DNA of 64,000 nucleotides from Biomphalaria glabrata (taxonomy: Eukaryota > Mollusca > Gastropoda > Planorbidae). How positions within the stretch are numbered: the first letter of the stretch is position 1; each line of letters starts with the position of its first letter. Both the position numbers and the translations under genes were made by a program. The notes under the pieces were generated by a model. That model was given only the letters and a program-made list of their open reading frames with translations, was not told where the DNA came from and did no database searches. The stretch covers positions 4,112,501 through 4,176,500 of the forward strand of contig NC_074711.1 in the NCBI RefSeq assembly GCF_947242115.1, written 5' to 3'. Positions 1 through 10,189 of the stretch are shown here, in pieces.

Positions 1-86
1 AAATATGAGAATAAAAAAAGCAGCATTTCTCAACCTTCGGCGAAAACTAAAACAACTGGGGCAGCGCTATAAGGTTCTCTGGTGAG

Positions 87-355
87 GTTCGGGGCGAAGC
101 CCCGACGCCAAAAGCGTTTTCTTGCTTTTTTCACTGCAGAAACGCATTCTCCTGACAAGTACAGCTCATTCTTCACAATGTAGTTCGGGGCGAAGCCCCG
201 ACGCCAAAAGCGTTTTCTTGCTTTTTTCACTGCAGAAACGCATTCTCCTGACATCTACAACTCATTACCCATAAATGAAGTTCGGGGCGAAGCCCCGACG
301 CCAAAAGCGTTTTCTTGCATTCTTCTCTGCAGAAACGTATTCTCCTGACCTGAAG
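87..355. repeat. tandem repeat, about 97 bp x 3, with a GC hairpin
   Basis: Three near-identical units begin near 87, 183 and 280. Each opens with TTCGGGGCGAAGCCCCGAC, a perfect 7-bp stem (TCGGGGC/GCCCCGA) closed by a GAA loop, followed by a second inverted motif (CAAAAGCGTTTTC) and a conserved CTGCAGAAACG segment. An open frame on the minus strand across it only reflects the repetition. I do not recognise a coding or RNA family. Confidence 0.85.
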
Positions 356-960
356 CTCATTATTCATACTATTAAAAAAACAACCTTTCGAATAATGTTG
401 TACTTGAAAAATATTCTAATTTGAATTTATAGACCCATAATACATTGCAAATAAAACCGATTTGTTCCTTGAAAAGATAGGATACCCCACGTATTTAGAT
501 TTTTGCTTTGAGGATCGCCGCCGAAAAAAAACTTATTCGATAAATAGTATTCAAGAAAACTCTAGCATAAATTGTGAGTTATAGTCCCAAATTTATTTAG
601 CTAGAAAAATATCAAATTGAGTAAAGGTTGGGAAAAGGCGACTATGAAAACGTTATTTGAGTCTAGAACTCATCTCAATCATGACTCTTATACTGAAAAA
701 TTTCGTTTCCAATGCAAAGTCTTTCTTAAAATACTTATGATAACTTCATGTGAAATTACAAAAACTCTGTCTGGAAATGGGAATGGCGGTAGAGTGAAAA
801 CGATTAATCCTCGCTCCTTTACTAATTTCTGCTAAAGATTGCATTTGGCAATAAAGAATAGGTATGGGGCGACTCGATATAAGAATTTAATTTATAGTAT
901 ATATAAATTATATTAGTGACAGATTTTTTTAATTTTGTAATTTCTTAACTATAATACAAA
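356..960. other. AT-rich sequence, nothing recognised
   Basis: No exon, transposon end or tandem repeat that I can support. One short plus-strand open frame (617-835) has no protein-like features. Confidence 0.5.
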
Positions 961-1812
961 AAGAAAAAGTATTGATTTGTCCGATGGGGGAAATGCGATT
1001 GCATGTATCGCCCCTCCCACCTGGTACAACCCTTTTTCATTTAAATTTTCTAATGATACAATTTGAGATTAGTGTGGTACGACATATTTACAATGGGTCA
1101 CATATCAATACGTAGTTTATATTACATAGATATTCAACTAATTTTATTCACAAACTATGATTCTCCACAAAAATAGGACCGCCCCCCCAGCACTTAGAGG
1201 GCTATAGTGGGGAGGGCAGTACTTGCAATCGCCCCCCCCCTCACCCCACCGAATCGGCCAAAATACCAGAAAGGGAGCGACATAATATAAAATTTATATA
1301 TTAAGTCAACTAATTTTGTTCACAAACTATGATTTCTCAATAAAAACGGACCGCCCCCCCACTCAAAGGGTTTAGGTGGGAAGGGCAGAAGAGGTATTCG
1401 TCCCCTCCCCCCACCAATCGGCAAACAGGGAACGACATAATATAAAGATCGGTTAAAATATCAATAACAAGTTACAAGGATATAGATATTTAATTGATTT
1501 TGTTAGCAGGCTGTGATTTCTACCAATAAATTGGACCGCCCCCCCCACTCGAAAGTTAAGTTGGGGGGGGGGCGGGATTGATACCATCGCCCCCTCCCGA
1601 CCCCACCAAATCGGCCAACATACTAGAGGGGGGGGCGAAATAATCTAAAAATAGGTTGAAATATTAATAATTAGTATATATTTTTAACATAAGTAATAAA
1701 TTCGTATACAAATTGTGTGAATCCTATACTAAAGTTCGTCCGCCCCCCCCCCCCTTCGGGGGGGGGGGGGTCGGCCGAGTGGGGGGGGGGCGATCGCCCC
1801 TACCGCCCCCCC
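961..1812. repeat. tandem repeat, about 180 bp, with long C and G runs
   Basis: Four to five diverged units share the order: TTTGTTCACAAACTATGATT, a C-run (ACCGCCCCCC), a short spacer, a G-run, then ATCGCCCC and CACCCCACC, then an AT-rich arm with AACATAATATAAA-like words. The paired C- and G-runs within a unit can fold back on each other or form G-quadruplex/i-motif structures. Open frames near 1713-1971 are low-complexity artefacts. Confidence 0.75.
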
Positions 1813-1821
1813 CTGGATCCG

Positions 1822-2156
1822 CCAGTGAGCTCAGGCAACCCATTCCATGCTCTAATAGCATTAGGGAAGAAGGAGTATTTGTACAAATTTGTCCTAGCAT
1901 ATGGGACGAGGAATGTGCCTTTATCTTTGTGTCTTTCAGAGTATTTTATTAAATTTTGTTTTTGTATTTGAAGATTATGGTTCAGTGTTTTATGTATGAT
2001 TGCTACTTTACTTTTGAGCCTTCTGTCCTGAAGGCTTTCTAAATTTAGTGATTTTACTAAAGGTGTTACTCTAGTCAAATGTGAATATTCGTTTGTTATG
2101 AATCGTACTGCTCTATTTTGTGTCTGTTCCAGTTTCTTAATTATAAATTGAACCAT
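1822..2156 (-). mobile_element. LINE 3' end (jockey/CR1-like), family B
   Basis: The minus strand encodes the C-terminal tail of a non-LTR retrotransposon ORF2: an IKKLEQTQNRAVRFITNEYS segment, then LESLQDRRLKSKVAIIHKTL, and finally ARTNLYKYSFFPNAIRAWN and GLPEL. This pattern is typical of the end of jockey/CR1-group reverse transcriptases. The same family recurs at many other places in the window. 5'-truncated. Confidence 0.85.
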
Positions 2157-2318
2157 AAACTATGAACAGTTTTGTTCAGAAACCTGAGATACTGGTTTCT
2201 TGCGTTGAACATTAAAAACAAATCTCGTTCTGACTACTCGCTTATGCCCCCTACATTGGCGATGATGAGTTTATAATGGATGTGCTGCGGGGGGTAGGTT
2301 ACAATAAACACTGTAAAT

Positions 2319-2519
2319 TAGCGGTTCTCAACCTTTTAAGCTCGGCGACCCCTTTTTTACAATATCCCACTCTGCCGCGACCCCCCCCCCCCATACTCAC
2401 ACATACAGCAATAGAAGAATAGACAATAACAATCCTTATTTTTGATGGTCTTAGGCGACCCCTGGCAAACCGCCAATCGACCTCCAAGGGGGTCGCGAGC
2501 CACAGGTTGAGAACCCCTG
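2319..2519. mobile_element. hAT-type MITE
   Basis: Terminal inverted repeats: left AGCGGTTCTCAACCT, right the reverse complement CAGGGGTTCTCAACCT. The flanks form an 8-bp target duplication (CTGTAAAT / ATGTAAAT, 7 of 8 identical), as expected for hAT. About 200 bp with no transposase, so non-autonomous. Confidence 0.85.
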
Positions 2520-2695
2520 ATGTAAATGATCGTGAACTATAAAAAAAAAAATAGGCAACGAACTGTCTTTGCCCCCGAACCGGTGAAGTGGAGATTATAG
2601 ACATTCAGTTAGAACAGTGTCACGGATGAATGTGTGTATGTAGGCTATGTATAATCTATTTTTTACAATCTGCGCGAATGACCGGAAGTGTGTTT

Positions 2696-3507
2696 TGTTG
2701 TCAGAGACCAGCGTGTGTGATAAGCAGTAAAGCTGATTAAAAGTTTATGTGTTTGATCTAGTGGTTTAATTGTTTTATTTCGTTAACTAGAACTGAACCA
2801 GGGACACCTAGACGTATCGAGACTTAAAGTAGTTTCTATCGAATTATAAGTAGATAGAGTTATATTATAGGAAAGCTGTGACAAATAGTTAGAACGACAG
2901 CGACCTCGACCTCGGAAGTCTTGATCACACTGTTTGTTGTCCTCGGTGTTGAGTATAACAATGTTAATGCAACCAATTTTCCTAGCAGTTGGACTTCACA
3001 GTATCCGCTCTGTCAGTTATTTAGGTTGTTCAATAGCTGAACACAATTAAGGTCCCGAGGTTCAACCTGACAAGAACATCATTCACGCACAGTCGTGCGT
3101 AGAGTAACCAAATATATAGGTAGATACCTTATGTATTCAATAATTAGACATAAGCACCTTGCTACTGCTACCATCTTGTCACCATGGTTTCATAGTAAAC
3201 CAGACGCCGACCGACTGACGTCACAATACTGCCAACATCGGCAATAATAATAAAGTCAATAATAAAAGCCGCCCCAGGTCCACAACACAGTTCATAGATA
3301 GCACAAAGGACGTTCTCTCGAGTCATGACAGCCCAGACCTCAATAACTTGCAGATCACTGCAGCCGGGTCTACAACAGTCCTTCTTCCTGTCTAAACATG
3401 TCCTCTCATGTGTTCAATGGTGCTCTCATGCGTTCAATGGTGCTCTCATGCGTTCAATGGTGCTCTCATGCGCACCATCAGTGTGGCGAGGGAGCGGAGT
3501 TACAACA
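2696..3507 (-). mobile_element. solo LTR (fossil)
   Basis: Read on the minus strand the segment starts TGTTGTAACTCC and ends TCTGACAACA, so it has the TG...CA ends of a long terminal repeat with short inverted ends. It contains an AATAAA signal about 80 bp before its 3' end. No internal region is attached and I see no matching target duplication. The superfamily cannot be named from the LTR alone; a related piece lies at about 8350-8547. An old, broken remnant. Confidence 0.5.
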
Positions 3508-3904
3508 ATATGCATGTGAGACATGGAAGTCATCTGCCAAAATTGAGAAAAGACTAAATGTGGCTCAACAAAAATGGCTTAGACAGATTTTGGAAGTCAG
3601 TTATATGGATCGGGTCTCAAACAAGAAAATCCTATGCTCGACCGGGATTCGAATACTTAGTGTGGTTTTGACAGAGCGTCGCATGAGGTTTGCGGGACAT
3701 GTTCTCCGACAAAATGAACTACGCATACCAAGAGTTGCGATGACATGGAGGCCAACACCAGGAAAGCGCAAAAAGGGACGTCCTCGTATAACTTGGCGCC
3801 ACACTTTCATGGATGACCTCAAAACAGTGGACACTAGGTGGGAGGAGGCTTCAGACATTGCCAATGACAGCTTGCCGCCCAATGCGCCGAATAGCGCGGG
3901 AGGA
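3508..3904 (+). mobile_element. LINE 3' end (RTE-like ORF2 C-terminus), family A
   Basis: The plus strand encodes ACETWKSSAKIEKRLNVAQQ, then KWLRQIL, RRMRFAGHVLRQNE and GKRKKGRPRITWRHTFMDDL, a typical C-terminal tail of RTE-group non-LTR retrotransposons. It is 5'-truncated. Its end runs into a CTAAGTCTAAG tail that has expanded into the adjacent tandem array. Other copies of the family lie at 11950-12185 and 34395-34680. Confidence 0.85.
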
Positions 3905-4375
3905 CTTAAGTCTAAGTAGGGCCTAAGTCTAAGTAGGACCAATGTCTAAGTAGGGCAAAGCCTAAGTAGGGCCAAAGTCTAAGTAGGGCCTAAGTCTAAG
4001 TAGGACCTAAGTCTAAGGCCAAAGTCTAAGTAAGGCCTAAGTCTAAGTAGGGCCAAGCCTAAGTAGGGCCAAAGTCTAAGTAGGACCTAAGTCTAAGGCC
4101 AAAGTCTAAGTAAGGCCTAAGTCTAAGTAGGGCAAAGCCTAAGTAGGGCCAAAGTCTAAGTAGGGCCTAAGACTAAGTAGGGCCAAAGTCTAAGTAGGGT
4201 CAAAGTCTAAGTAGGGCCTAAGTCTAAGTAGGACCAATGTCTAAGTAGGGCAAAGCCTAAGTAGGGCCTAAGTCTAAGTAGGACCAATGTCTAAGTAGGG
4301 CAAAGCCTAAGTAGGGCCAAAGTCTAAGTAGGGCCAAAGTCTAAGTAGGGCCAAAGTCTAAAGGCGTCTGAGTAG
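3905..4375. repeat. CTAAGT-based tandem array at a LINE 3' tail
   Basis: Roughly 30 imperfect repeats of the 15-17 bp words CCTAAGTCTAAGTAGGG and CCAAAGTCTAAGTAGGG. They directly continue the 3' end of the LINE at 3508-3904. The LINE copy at 11950-12185 ends with only two or three CTAAGT units, so the array probably grew from the element's own tail. Confidence 0.85.
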
Positions 4376-5330
4376 AGCCTAAGTCACCTGAGAAGTTGCA
4401 AAGGGAGATTGTCGTCTCTGGAGATGTAAATTGCCACAATATTTATTTCTTAGCCTATAGTTACTTCCTCTTTCGTGGGTCATGAACAATATGTGTGCTA
4501 CTTCCGTTTTAGCAATGATTACAAAAAAAAAAAAAAAAAAGCGAAAGCCAATTTAATTTGATCCTCGGATTAATTTAAATTCACGATCAATATTTTCACA
4601 GATTTGGTTCTATAAGCTAAGCTTAGGTAGGATCAAAGTAAGAGATTATTAATAATAAATTTATATTAAGCCGAAGAGATTTAAGTCCGTGGCATTTTAA
4701 GCTTCGAGAGACGATCGTTTTCCTTTGCAACTTCTTGTGCCACTGAATTAAGTTCCCCTTTCAGATCCTTGTGGTCTATAGCCACCGCGCCTCTTCTCGT
4801 GCGACTAAATCCTTGCAATTCGCACGCTGGAACATTCGGATAATGTGTCCTGATTCACATAAAGTAGGCCTACAGCCCATGATACTGTCTGAAACGCCCG
4901 TATCATCATTTAGATCTATCATAATAATCGTTTGGGGCTGCTAAAGTGTTGACTTGGACGTTCGATCAGGCATTGTTTAATTGACCCTAAAACTATGTAG
5001 TGTCGGAGGGTCGGGTTTCTGAAAAGTAACATAAGGCATACAATTTATTGATAGGACTTTATATCTATGTAGTATTAATCACCATAACATGTATTTAATA
5101 TGTCTAGTAGGCCTAAAAAATAATCTATTTTAAACAAATCGATACTACCCTCCCTCCCCCCAAAAAAAATGTAAATAAATGCCTCTCTCTCTCTCTCTGG
5201 CATTTTATGTCTCGAGAAACGGTTCTCTCCGTTTGTAAGTTTTCAATGTAAATAATAAGACCGTCACCTACCCCTTAGTCTGTTGGACCCCCCCCCCCCA
5301 ATTCTGTCATGTGGATTTACAGGTCTATCT
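4376..5330. other. intergenic, mostly unrecognised
   Basis: An A-run near 4523-4540, a small SINE remnant at 4750-4794 and a short (CT)n near 5183-5200. No gene seen. Confidence 0.5.
4750..4794 (-). mobile_element. SINE A, internally deleted copy
   Basis: Only the two ends of the SINE A consensus remain, fused: the tail (AGTTCCCCTTTCAGA...GTGGTCTATAG) joined directly to the tRNA-like head (CCACCGCGCCTC). The 200-bp middle is absent. Confidence 0.6.
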
Positions 5331-5339
5331 AGGGTATGA

Positions 5340-5575
5340 CTTGCTCCACCGGGTTCCCCACCTCAACGCTGATTATTAACTTCATGCCGGGTTGTAATTT
5401 TGCCGTGGCACGTCTGCCCGGACACCCCTGACAGTTTATTACTCCATCCCTTTCTCTGCCTCTTCTTCTTTTTCCTGGTAACATCCCCTGAAGGAATGCT
5501 ATGCGAGCCCCGAAGACCTTGTAATATAGATATAATAAAATAAGATACCGGTAGGCTATATATAGACCTCTCAAT
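5340..5575 (-). mobile_element. LINE fragment, family C
   Basis: The minus strand gives VFGARIAFLQGMLPGKRRRG, a segment that in non-LTR ORF2 C-termini precedes the GKRRRGRQRKRWEDNIKEW-type tail seen in the neighbouring copy at 5638-5812. The frame then degenerates. Confidence 0.6.
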
Positions 5576-5637
5576 AAAAAAAATAGTATAAAACTAAAAC
5601 TTAATTTTTAGCTATGTATTCTAGATTACCTTTACCT

Positions 5638-5812
5638 ATTCCCTTAGTCTGTTGGACCGTCGGGGCACCAAGCAAGATTTATCGACCGTCTTTCTCCATC
5701 CCTCCCCGTCTTTTGCCTTGTTTAAAACCTCTATCAATGGCAGGCCCGTCCATTCTTTTATGTTGTCCTCCCATCGCTTTCTCTGCCTGCCTCTTCTTCT
5801 TTGTTTAGTCTA
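5638..5812 (-). mobile_element. LINE 3' end, family C
   Basis: The minus strand encodes RRGRQRKRWEDNIKEWTGLP, then AKDGEGWRKTV and SCLVPRRSNRLRE and a stop, a coherent last 56 residues of a non-LTR ORF2. The same tail recurs at 17875-17939 and 19190-19312. Confidence 0.75.
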
Positions 5813-5984
5813 GATTACCTCCATACAAAAACGTCGCACCTCACACCTTTATACCTTGCACGTCTCTTAGGAGGAAAGCATCTACTTCGCTCATGCATTG
5901 CGCCGCATGCATTCAGAACAAGAAAATAACATTAGAAGTGACATGCTGCATGCAAAAACACCAATATGATCCACTCAACCAAAC

Positions 5985-6600
5985 TTAGCTCACATCACTT
6001 CAAACTTACAAAACGGGGCAACATAACATGTACATTTTTTTTCATGTTCCATTTCTTTTTCGTGTTATTTCTTTTTCTCAAATTCTCTTTTTTTTTTCAT
6101 GTTCAATTTCTTTTTCTTGTTATTTCTTTTTCTCAAATTTTCTTTTTTTTTTTCATGTTCAATTTCTTTTTCTTGTTATTTCTTTTTTTTTTTCATGTTC
6201 AATTTCTTTTCATGTTTAATTTCTTTTTTTTTCATGTTCAATTTCTTTTTCTTGTTATTTCTTTTTTTTTTTCATGTTCAATTTCTTTTTCTTGTTATTT
6301 TTTTTTTTTTCATGTTCAATTTCTTTTTTTTTTTCATGTTCAATTTCTTTTCATGTTCAATTTCTTTTTTTTTTCATGTTCAATTTTTTTTTCTTGTTAT
6401 TTCTTTTTTTTTTCATGTTCAATTTCTTTTTTTTTTTTCATGTTCAATTTCTTTTCATGTTCAATTTCTTTTTCTTGTTATTTCTTTTTTTTTGCATGTT
6501 CAATTTCTTTTTTTTTTCATGTTCAATTTCTTTTTCGTGTTATTTCTTTTTTTTTTTCATGTTCAATTTCTTTTTCTTGATATTTCTTTTTCTCTAATTC
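5985..6600. repeat. T-rich tandem array (CATGTTCAATTTC unit)
   Basis: About 17 repeats of TTTTCATGTTCAATTTCTTT, alternating with TTTTCTTGTTATTTCTTTTT spacers of variable T-run length. The plus strand is almost all pyrimidine for 600 bp and continues as a TTCTTTCTCTC tract to about 6750. The overlapping Phe-rich open frames in all three plus frames are artefacts of this composition. Confidence 0.9.
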
Positions 6601-6750
6601 TTATTTTCTCTTATTGTCTTTCTTTATTGTTTTTCTTTCGTCCTTTGTCTCATTCTCTCTTCCTTTCTCTTTCTTTTTCTCTCTTTTATCTTTCTCTAAC
6701 GCTTTTTCCTTCTCTCCTTTCTTTCTCCCTCCTTTTCTACCTGTCCAATT

Positions 6751-7115
6751 TTTTTAAAAACTTATCATCCATTAGTTATTAAGAGCAAAGTAATCGCTCT
6801 TATAAAAAGTCACCAGCATATAGAAAAAGAGCTCTGTGCACATAGTAGAAGAAAAAATGACCGCTCTGCTATTTAGCACACAAAAAAAAAGTGTAAAAAA
6901 AAAAGACGTCTGCACCAACCTCCTCCAAATAAATCTGCCACAAAACCAGACATTCTTATAAATGACCATAAACTAGCTAATGTTTTAAAAGGTTGTCTAT
7001 CTGGGAGGCATATCAGCAAATGCCAACCCAGATGATGAGATAGACTTCCTTGTGCCAGTGCAGCTTTTGGCAGTGCTCCCTTCACTCTTATATGCATCAG
7101 AGTCCTGGATCTTAT
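6751..7115. other. unrecognised sequence
   Basis: No supported feature. Minus-strand open frames here have no recognisable domain. Confidence 0.4.
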
Positions 7116-7566
7116 TGTTACATGCCCAACAACACAACACATCTAAAACATCAACTTGACAACAAGAGCTTCAATAAACAAGGTGGCGGTTTATTTACAA
7201 TTACATCAACAACAGCCAATAAACACAATTGGCTACACTAACTTGAAATGATATGCTACACAACAGAACTGCCTAACTAATCACTACAAGTCTCTCTAGC
7301 TCGTAAAGCTACATTTTCGAGGACTCACTTCGTAGCACACAGTCCGTCCTGCTTGCTGTCCTGGACTCAACTCTGTCCTTTCTAACACACTGTCTCTCGT
7401 CTGTAAAGGCTTTTTGGTCACATGACCATAACATTGGTCATATTGCGTGCATTAGCAGTAATGTCCCTTGTTCAACAGCCCTTGACCTGTGTGATTAGCC
7501 TGAATCATGTGTGTCAGTAGGCCGCACAAACATTAACCCTTTAAGTCCGCCACCAGGGTTATAACA
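7116..7566 (-). mobile_element. solo LTR (fossil), second family
   Basis: On the minus strand the segment opens TGTTATAACCCTGGTGGCGG and closes GGGCATGTAACA, giving TG...CA ends with short inverted ends. A TGTAAATAAACC poly(A) signal lies about 80 bp from the 3' end. No internal region adjoins it and no clear target duplication is seen. LTR retrotransposon; superfamily not determinable from this part. Broken and old. Confidence 0.6.
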
Positions 7567-7749
7567 ATATCATTATGTTCCTGCCACATCAAAGAGCTAA
7601 ACCCCTTCCACCTACGTTGTCTAAGGAAAATTCATAAGGTGACCACATTGACCAGATACTGAAATTCTACAGTTGTCCAACATGATTTATGACAAGCATC
7701 AACAAATAGTTAGACTTGGACTTCCGCTATAAAGTCACGGGGAGTAATG

Positions 7750-8547
7750 TCTTAAGTTTTAAAGAGTCCTAATTAATACCTTCGATGAAGTCCAGTAGGG
7801 AATCGGCGACGGAGGCGCCATTATCCCGTTGATGGTTAGAAAGGCTTTTATCCAACCACCAGGCCTGGACATGGGGCTCTTCACCCCTGTCCTGTCTGAG
7901 GGCACCCAACGATAGGCGGCCATATCGGTTGACTGAATGTACACAGCGCACCGTCCCCGGTCCTGGCCCACTCGCTATAAGTGGCCGAGAACAGCGCTAG
8001 CTGCGGGGAGCTTGTCTCATATTCCTATACTGTAACCGCCACTATTCCGTGAAGGGACCGCCACTCCAGCTAACGGGACACTGATGACGGCCCCCTTGTG
8101 GAACGGCGTGGCGGACTTTTTGGACTGGGTTGCAGGTTACTTGTTCCATCCCCACCCCGAGTGAGATAAAAAAAAAACAAAAGCTGACCCAGGGAGACCT
8201 GCTAGAAGGCCTGGTTCGCTACTCGTTCTTAGCCTGTCCAGATCCACCTCTGGATGTTTCCACCGGAGGGCCACGCTGAGGCGACGGGTAGCTGGAATTT
8301 CCTCCGGCCTAATTAATACCAGAACAGACCACCGACACACTTCCCAGTGTCGCTCCAGGTCTTCCGAACACTTGACTAGTATCCCACAGGACAGAACTTA
8401 GCCCCAGACTGTTCAGACTCCCATGACTTTGAGCCACACCAGTCCTTCTTCCTGTCTAAAAATGTCTTCTACTACTTGTATTGAATGGCGCTCTGATGCA
8501 GCACCACAAGTGTGGCACGCGGGAGCAGAGTTACAATAATAGCTTGT
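7750..8547 (-). mobile_element. LTR-element fragment (fossil), probably LTR plus leader
   Basis: The part at about 8350-8547 matches the start of the LTR at 2696-3507 (shared GACAGGAAGAAGGACTG and a GTAACT...GCTCCC start on the minus strand). The remainder, down to about 7750, is GC-rich compared with its surroundings and may be the leader of the same element. Broken. Confidence 0.4.
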
Positions 8548-8859
8548 AAAGTAGGCTACTCGACGGTCTTGTCTTTGTCTGTCAATGATAGAGAACACAA
8601 GACTTGTGAGGAAATGTTTAAGAAGTCTTACACTGTTGGTATAACACTCAGATCTCAGAATCATACAACAGGATTGTAGACATGGATTTGTATAGGTAAA
8701 CTCTCATTTAAAAGCACAAAAGCAGGGCCGGCCTTGAGTCACAGTCCAAGACGTAGGACTTCAAAGTGTTAACATAAGGTCCAATTTGTAACCATTGTCT
8801 CCCTTTAATGTGTACAAAAATAGCAGCTACGGCTATTTCTGTTTCCTCCAAATAGGTAC

Positions 8860-8960
8860 ACTTTTGTGTTTTTAATTCACACAAATATAATAATAACAAT
8901 AAGGCTTGTCTTCGAGTCCGAAGATTAATGGGGAATGCAGTATTTCCAGTGGCTGTGCAG
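8860..8960. repeat. dispersed repeat shared with 58705-58800
   Basis: Both places carry CTTCGAGTC, AGATTAATG, GTGGCTGYGCAG/ACAG and CCAGCTG in the same order and spacing. No ends or coding content are visible, so the class is unknown. Confidence 0.5.
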
Positions 8961-9314
8961 CCCCAGCTGAGCACACAAATATAAACCATTTGTAAAAAAA
9001 AATAAAATACAGATCAAGTGTTTCTTTTTAACAGATTAAGTTTACCAAGACCAGGCATATCAGATTGGTATCAGCACTGTGTCTTGAGGGGCCACGAATT
9101 AGAATATTTAATTTTGTGTTTGTACATGCACCAGGATATTAAGAAAGTTTACATCAATGTTCTTCAACATTTAAACAATATATCCAAGTATAAATAAAAA
9201 GTCAGATAAATAGAACTATAAGAAAGCTTTGAAACTGATTTATTTCAGAAATAAACATCCCTGAGAGTAGTTTTACGATGGAAGCACCTAGAACTGTCAT
9301 CTCAAAGTAAAAAA

Positions 9315-9566
9315 AGTTCCCCTTTCAGACTTTGTGGTTATAGAGCAGATGATGTAAAAGGGTCCCTTTTCTGTTGGTGTCATGTGGCCAGCACAACGAC
9401 CAACCGCCTTTACTTTTCCCTAACTAATGTCAGGTACCCATTAGGGCTGGGTGGACCAGAGGCGCCCAAAGATCCTCAAATAAAAAATCCCAGTTTTCAC
9501 CAGGATTTGAACCTAGGATCACCAGTTCGGAAGCCAAGCGCTTTACCGCTCAGCCACCGCGCCTCT
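9315..9566 (-). mobile_element. SINE A copy, near full length
   Basis: Reverse strand of the SINE A consensus: head GAGGCGCGGTGGCTGAGCGG with tRNA-like A box, B box (GGTTCAAATCC), then CCACCCAGCCCTAATGGGTA, GTAAAGGCGGTTGGTCGTTG, GGCCACATGACACC and tail GGTCTGAAAGGGGAACTTT. tRNA-derived, non-coding. Confidence 0.85.
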
Positions 9567-9571
9567 GTCAT

Positions 9572-9690
9572 CTCAATGGTTCCAGGTTTTAATCCTGTTC
9601 GATGTCATTCCTCATGTCCTGCAGGAGGTTTGAAATAGGATGACATAATATTCAATTCTGAAGCAACATCCGAAACATAAACAAAATAAA
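9572..9690 (+). mobile_element. SINE B copy, diverged
   Basis: Carries TTCCAGGTTTTAATCCTG (B-box region), TCCTGCAGGAGGTTTG and TTCAATTCTGAAGCAACATC, matching the SINE B order seen more clearly at 18754-18945 and 61450-61645. It sits directly against the SINE A copy. Confidence 0.65.
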
Positions 9691-10189
9691 CATAAACTGA
9701 AGGTTGTGGTAAATTTAAAAGACGTATATTTAAAAGACAGCAGATATTCCTACTTTCAGATACAAAGCAGTGATGTACAGCAAGAACTATCCCAACCATA
9801 AAAAACGAGCTTAAAATTCTTATAAAAAAACCTGTCGGGTTATAATCCTATATTCTCAAAGAAAATTTTTATGAAAGTCGCAGATTCATTCAATAATTTT
9901 AAAATACATCAACTGCAACCAAATAAGTTTTTTTTCTGTCTAATGTACCTATTGGTTAGGGGAACAGATGATGATATACCATCAATCAGCACAAATAAAA
10001 CTTAGTAGAAAGTTCACATCAATGCTCTGTGACAGTGACTAAAGTTTGGTAGCGATCTGTGTACTAAAGAGACCAACATCATGCACTGTGAGTGACCTTG
10101 ACCTGTTCAAAATTTAAGTTAGTTGCAAACACTATCATAAATGATAATAAATTATTGCTTTTAAATTCTATAAGACAAACATTTCAATA

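Noticed and set aside
3398-3507. Start of the 173-codon frame at 3398 as the N-terminus of a protein
   Set aside because: The repeated Met-Ser-Val-Leu part lies in an LTR fossil; only the part after 3508 is LINE-derived.
5966-6782. Phe-rich open frames of 107-227 codons
   Set aside because: All plus frames are open because the sequence is a T-rich tandem array; no independent protein feature.
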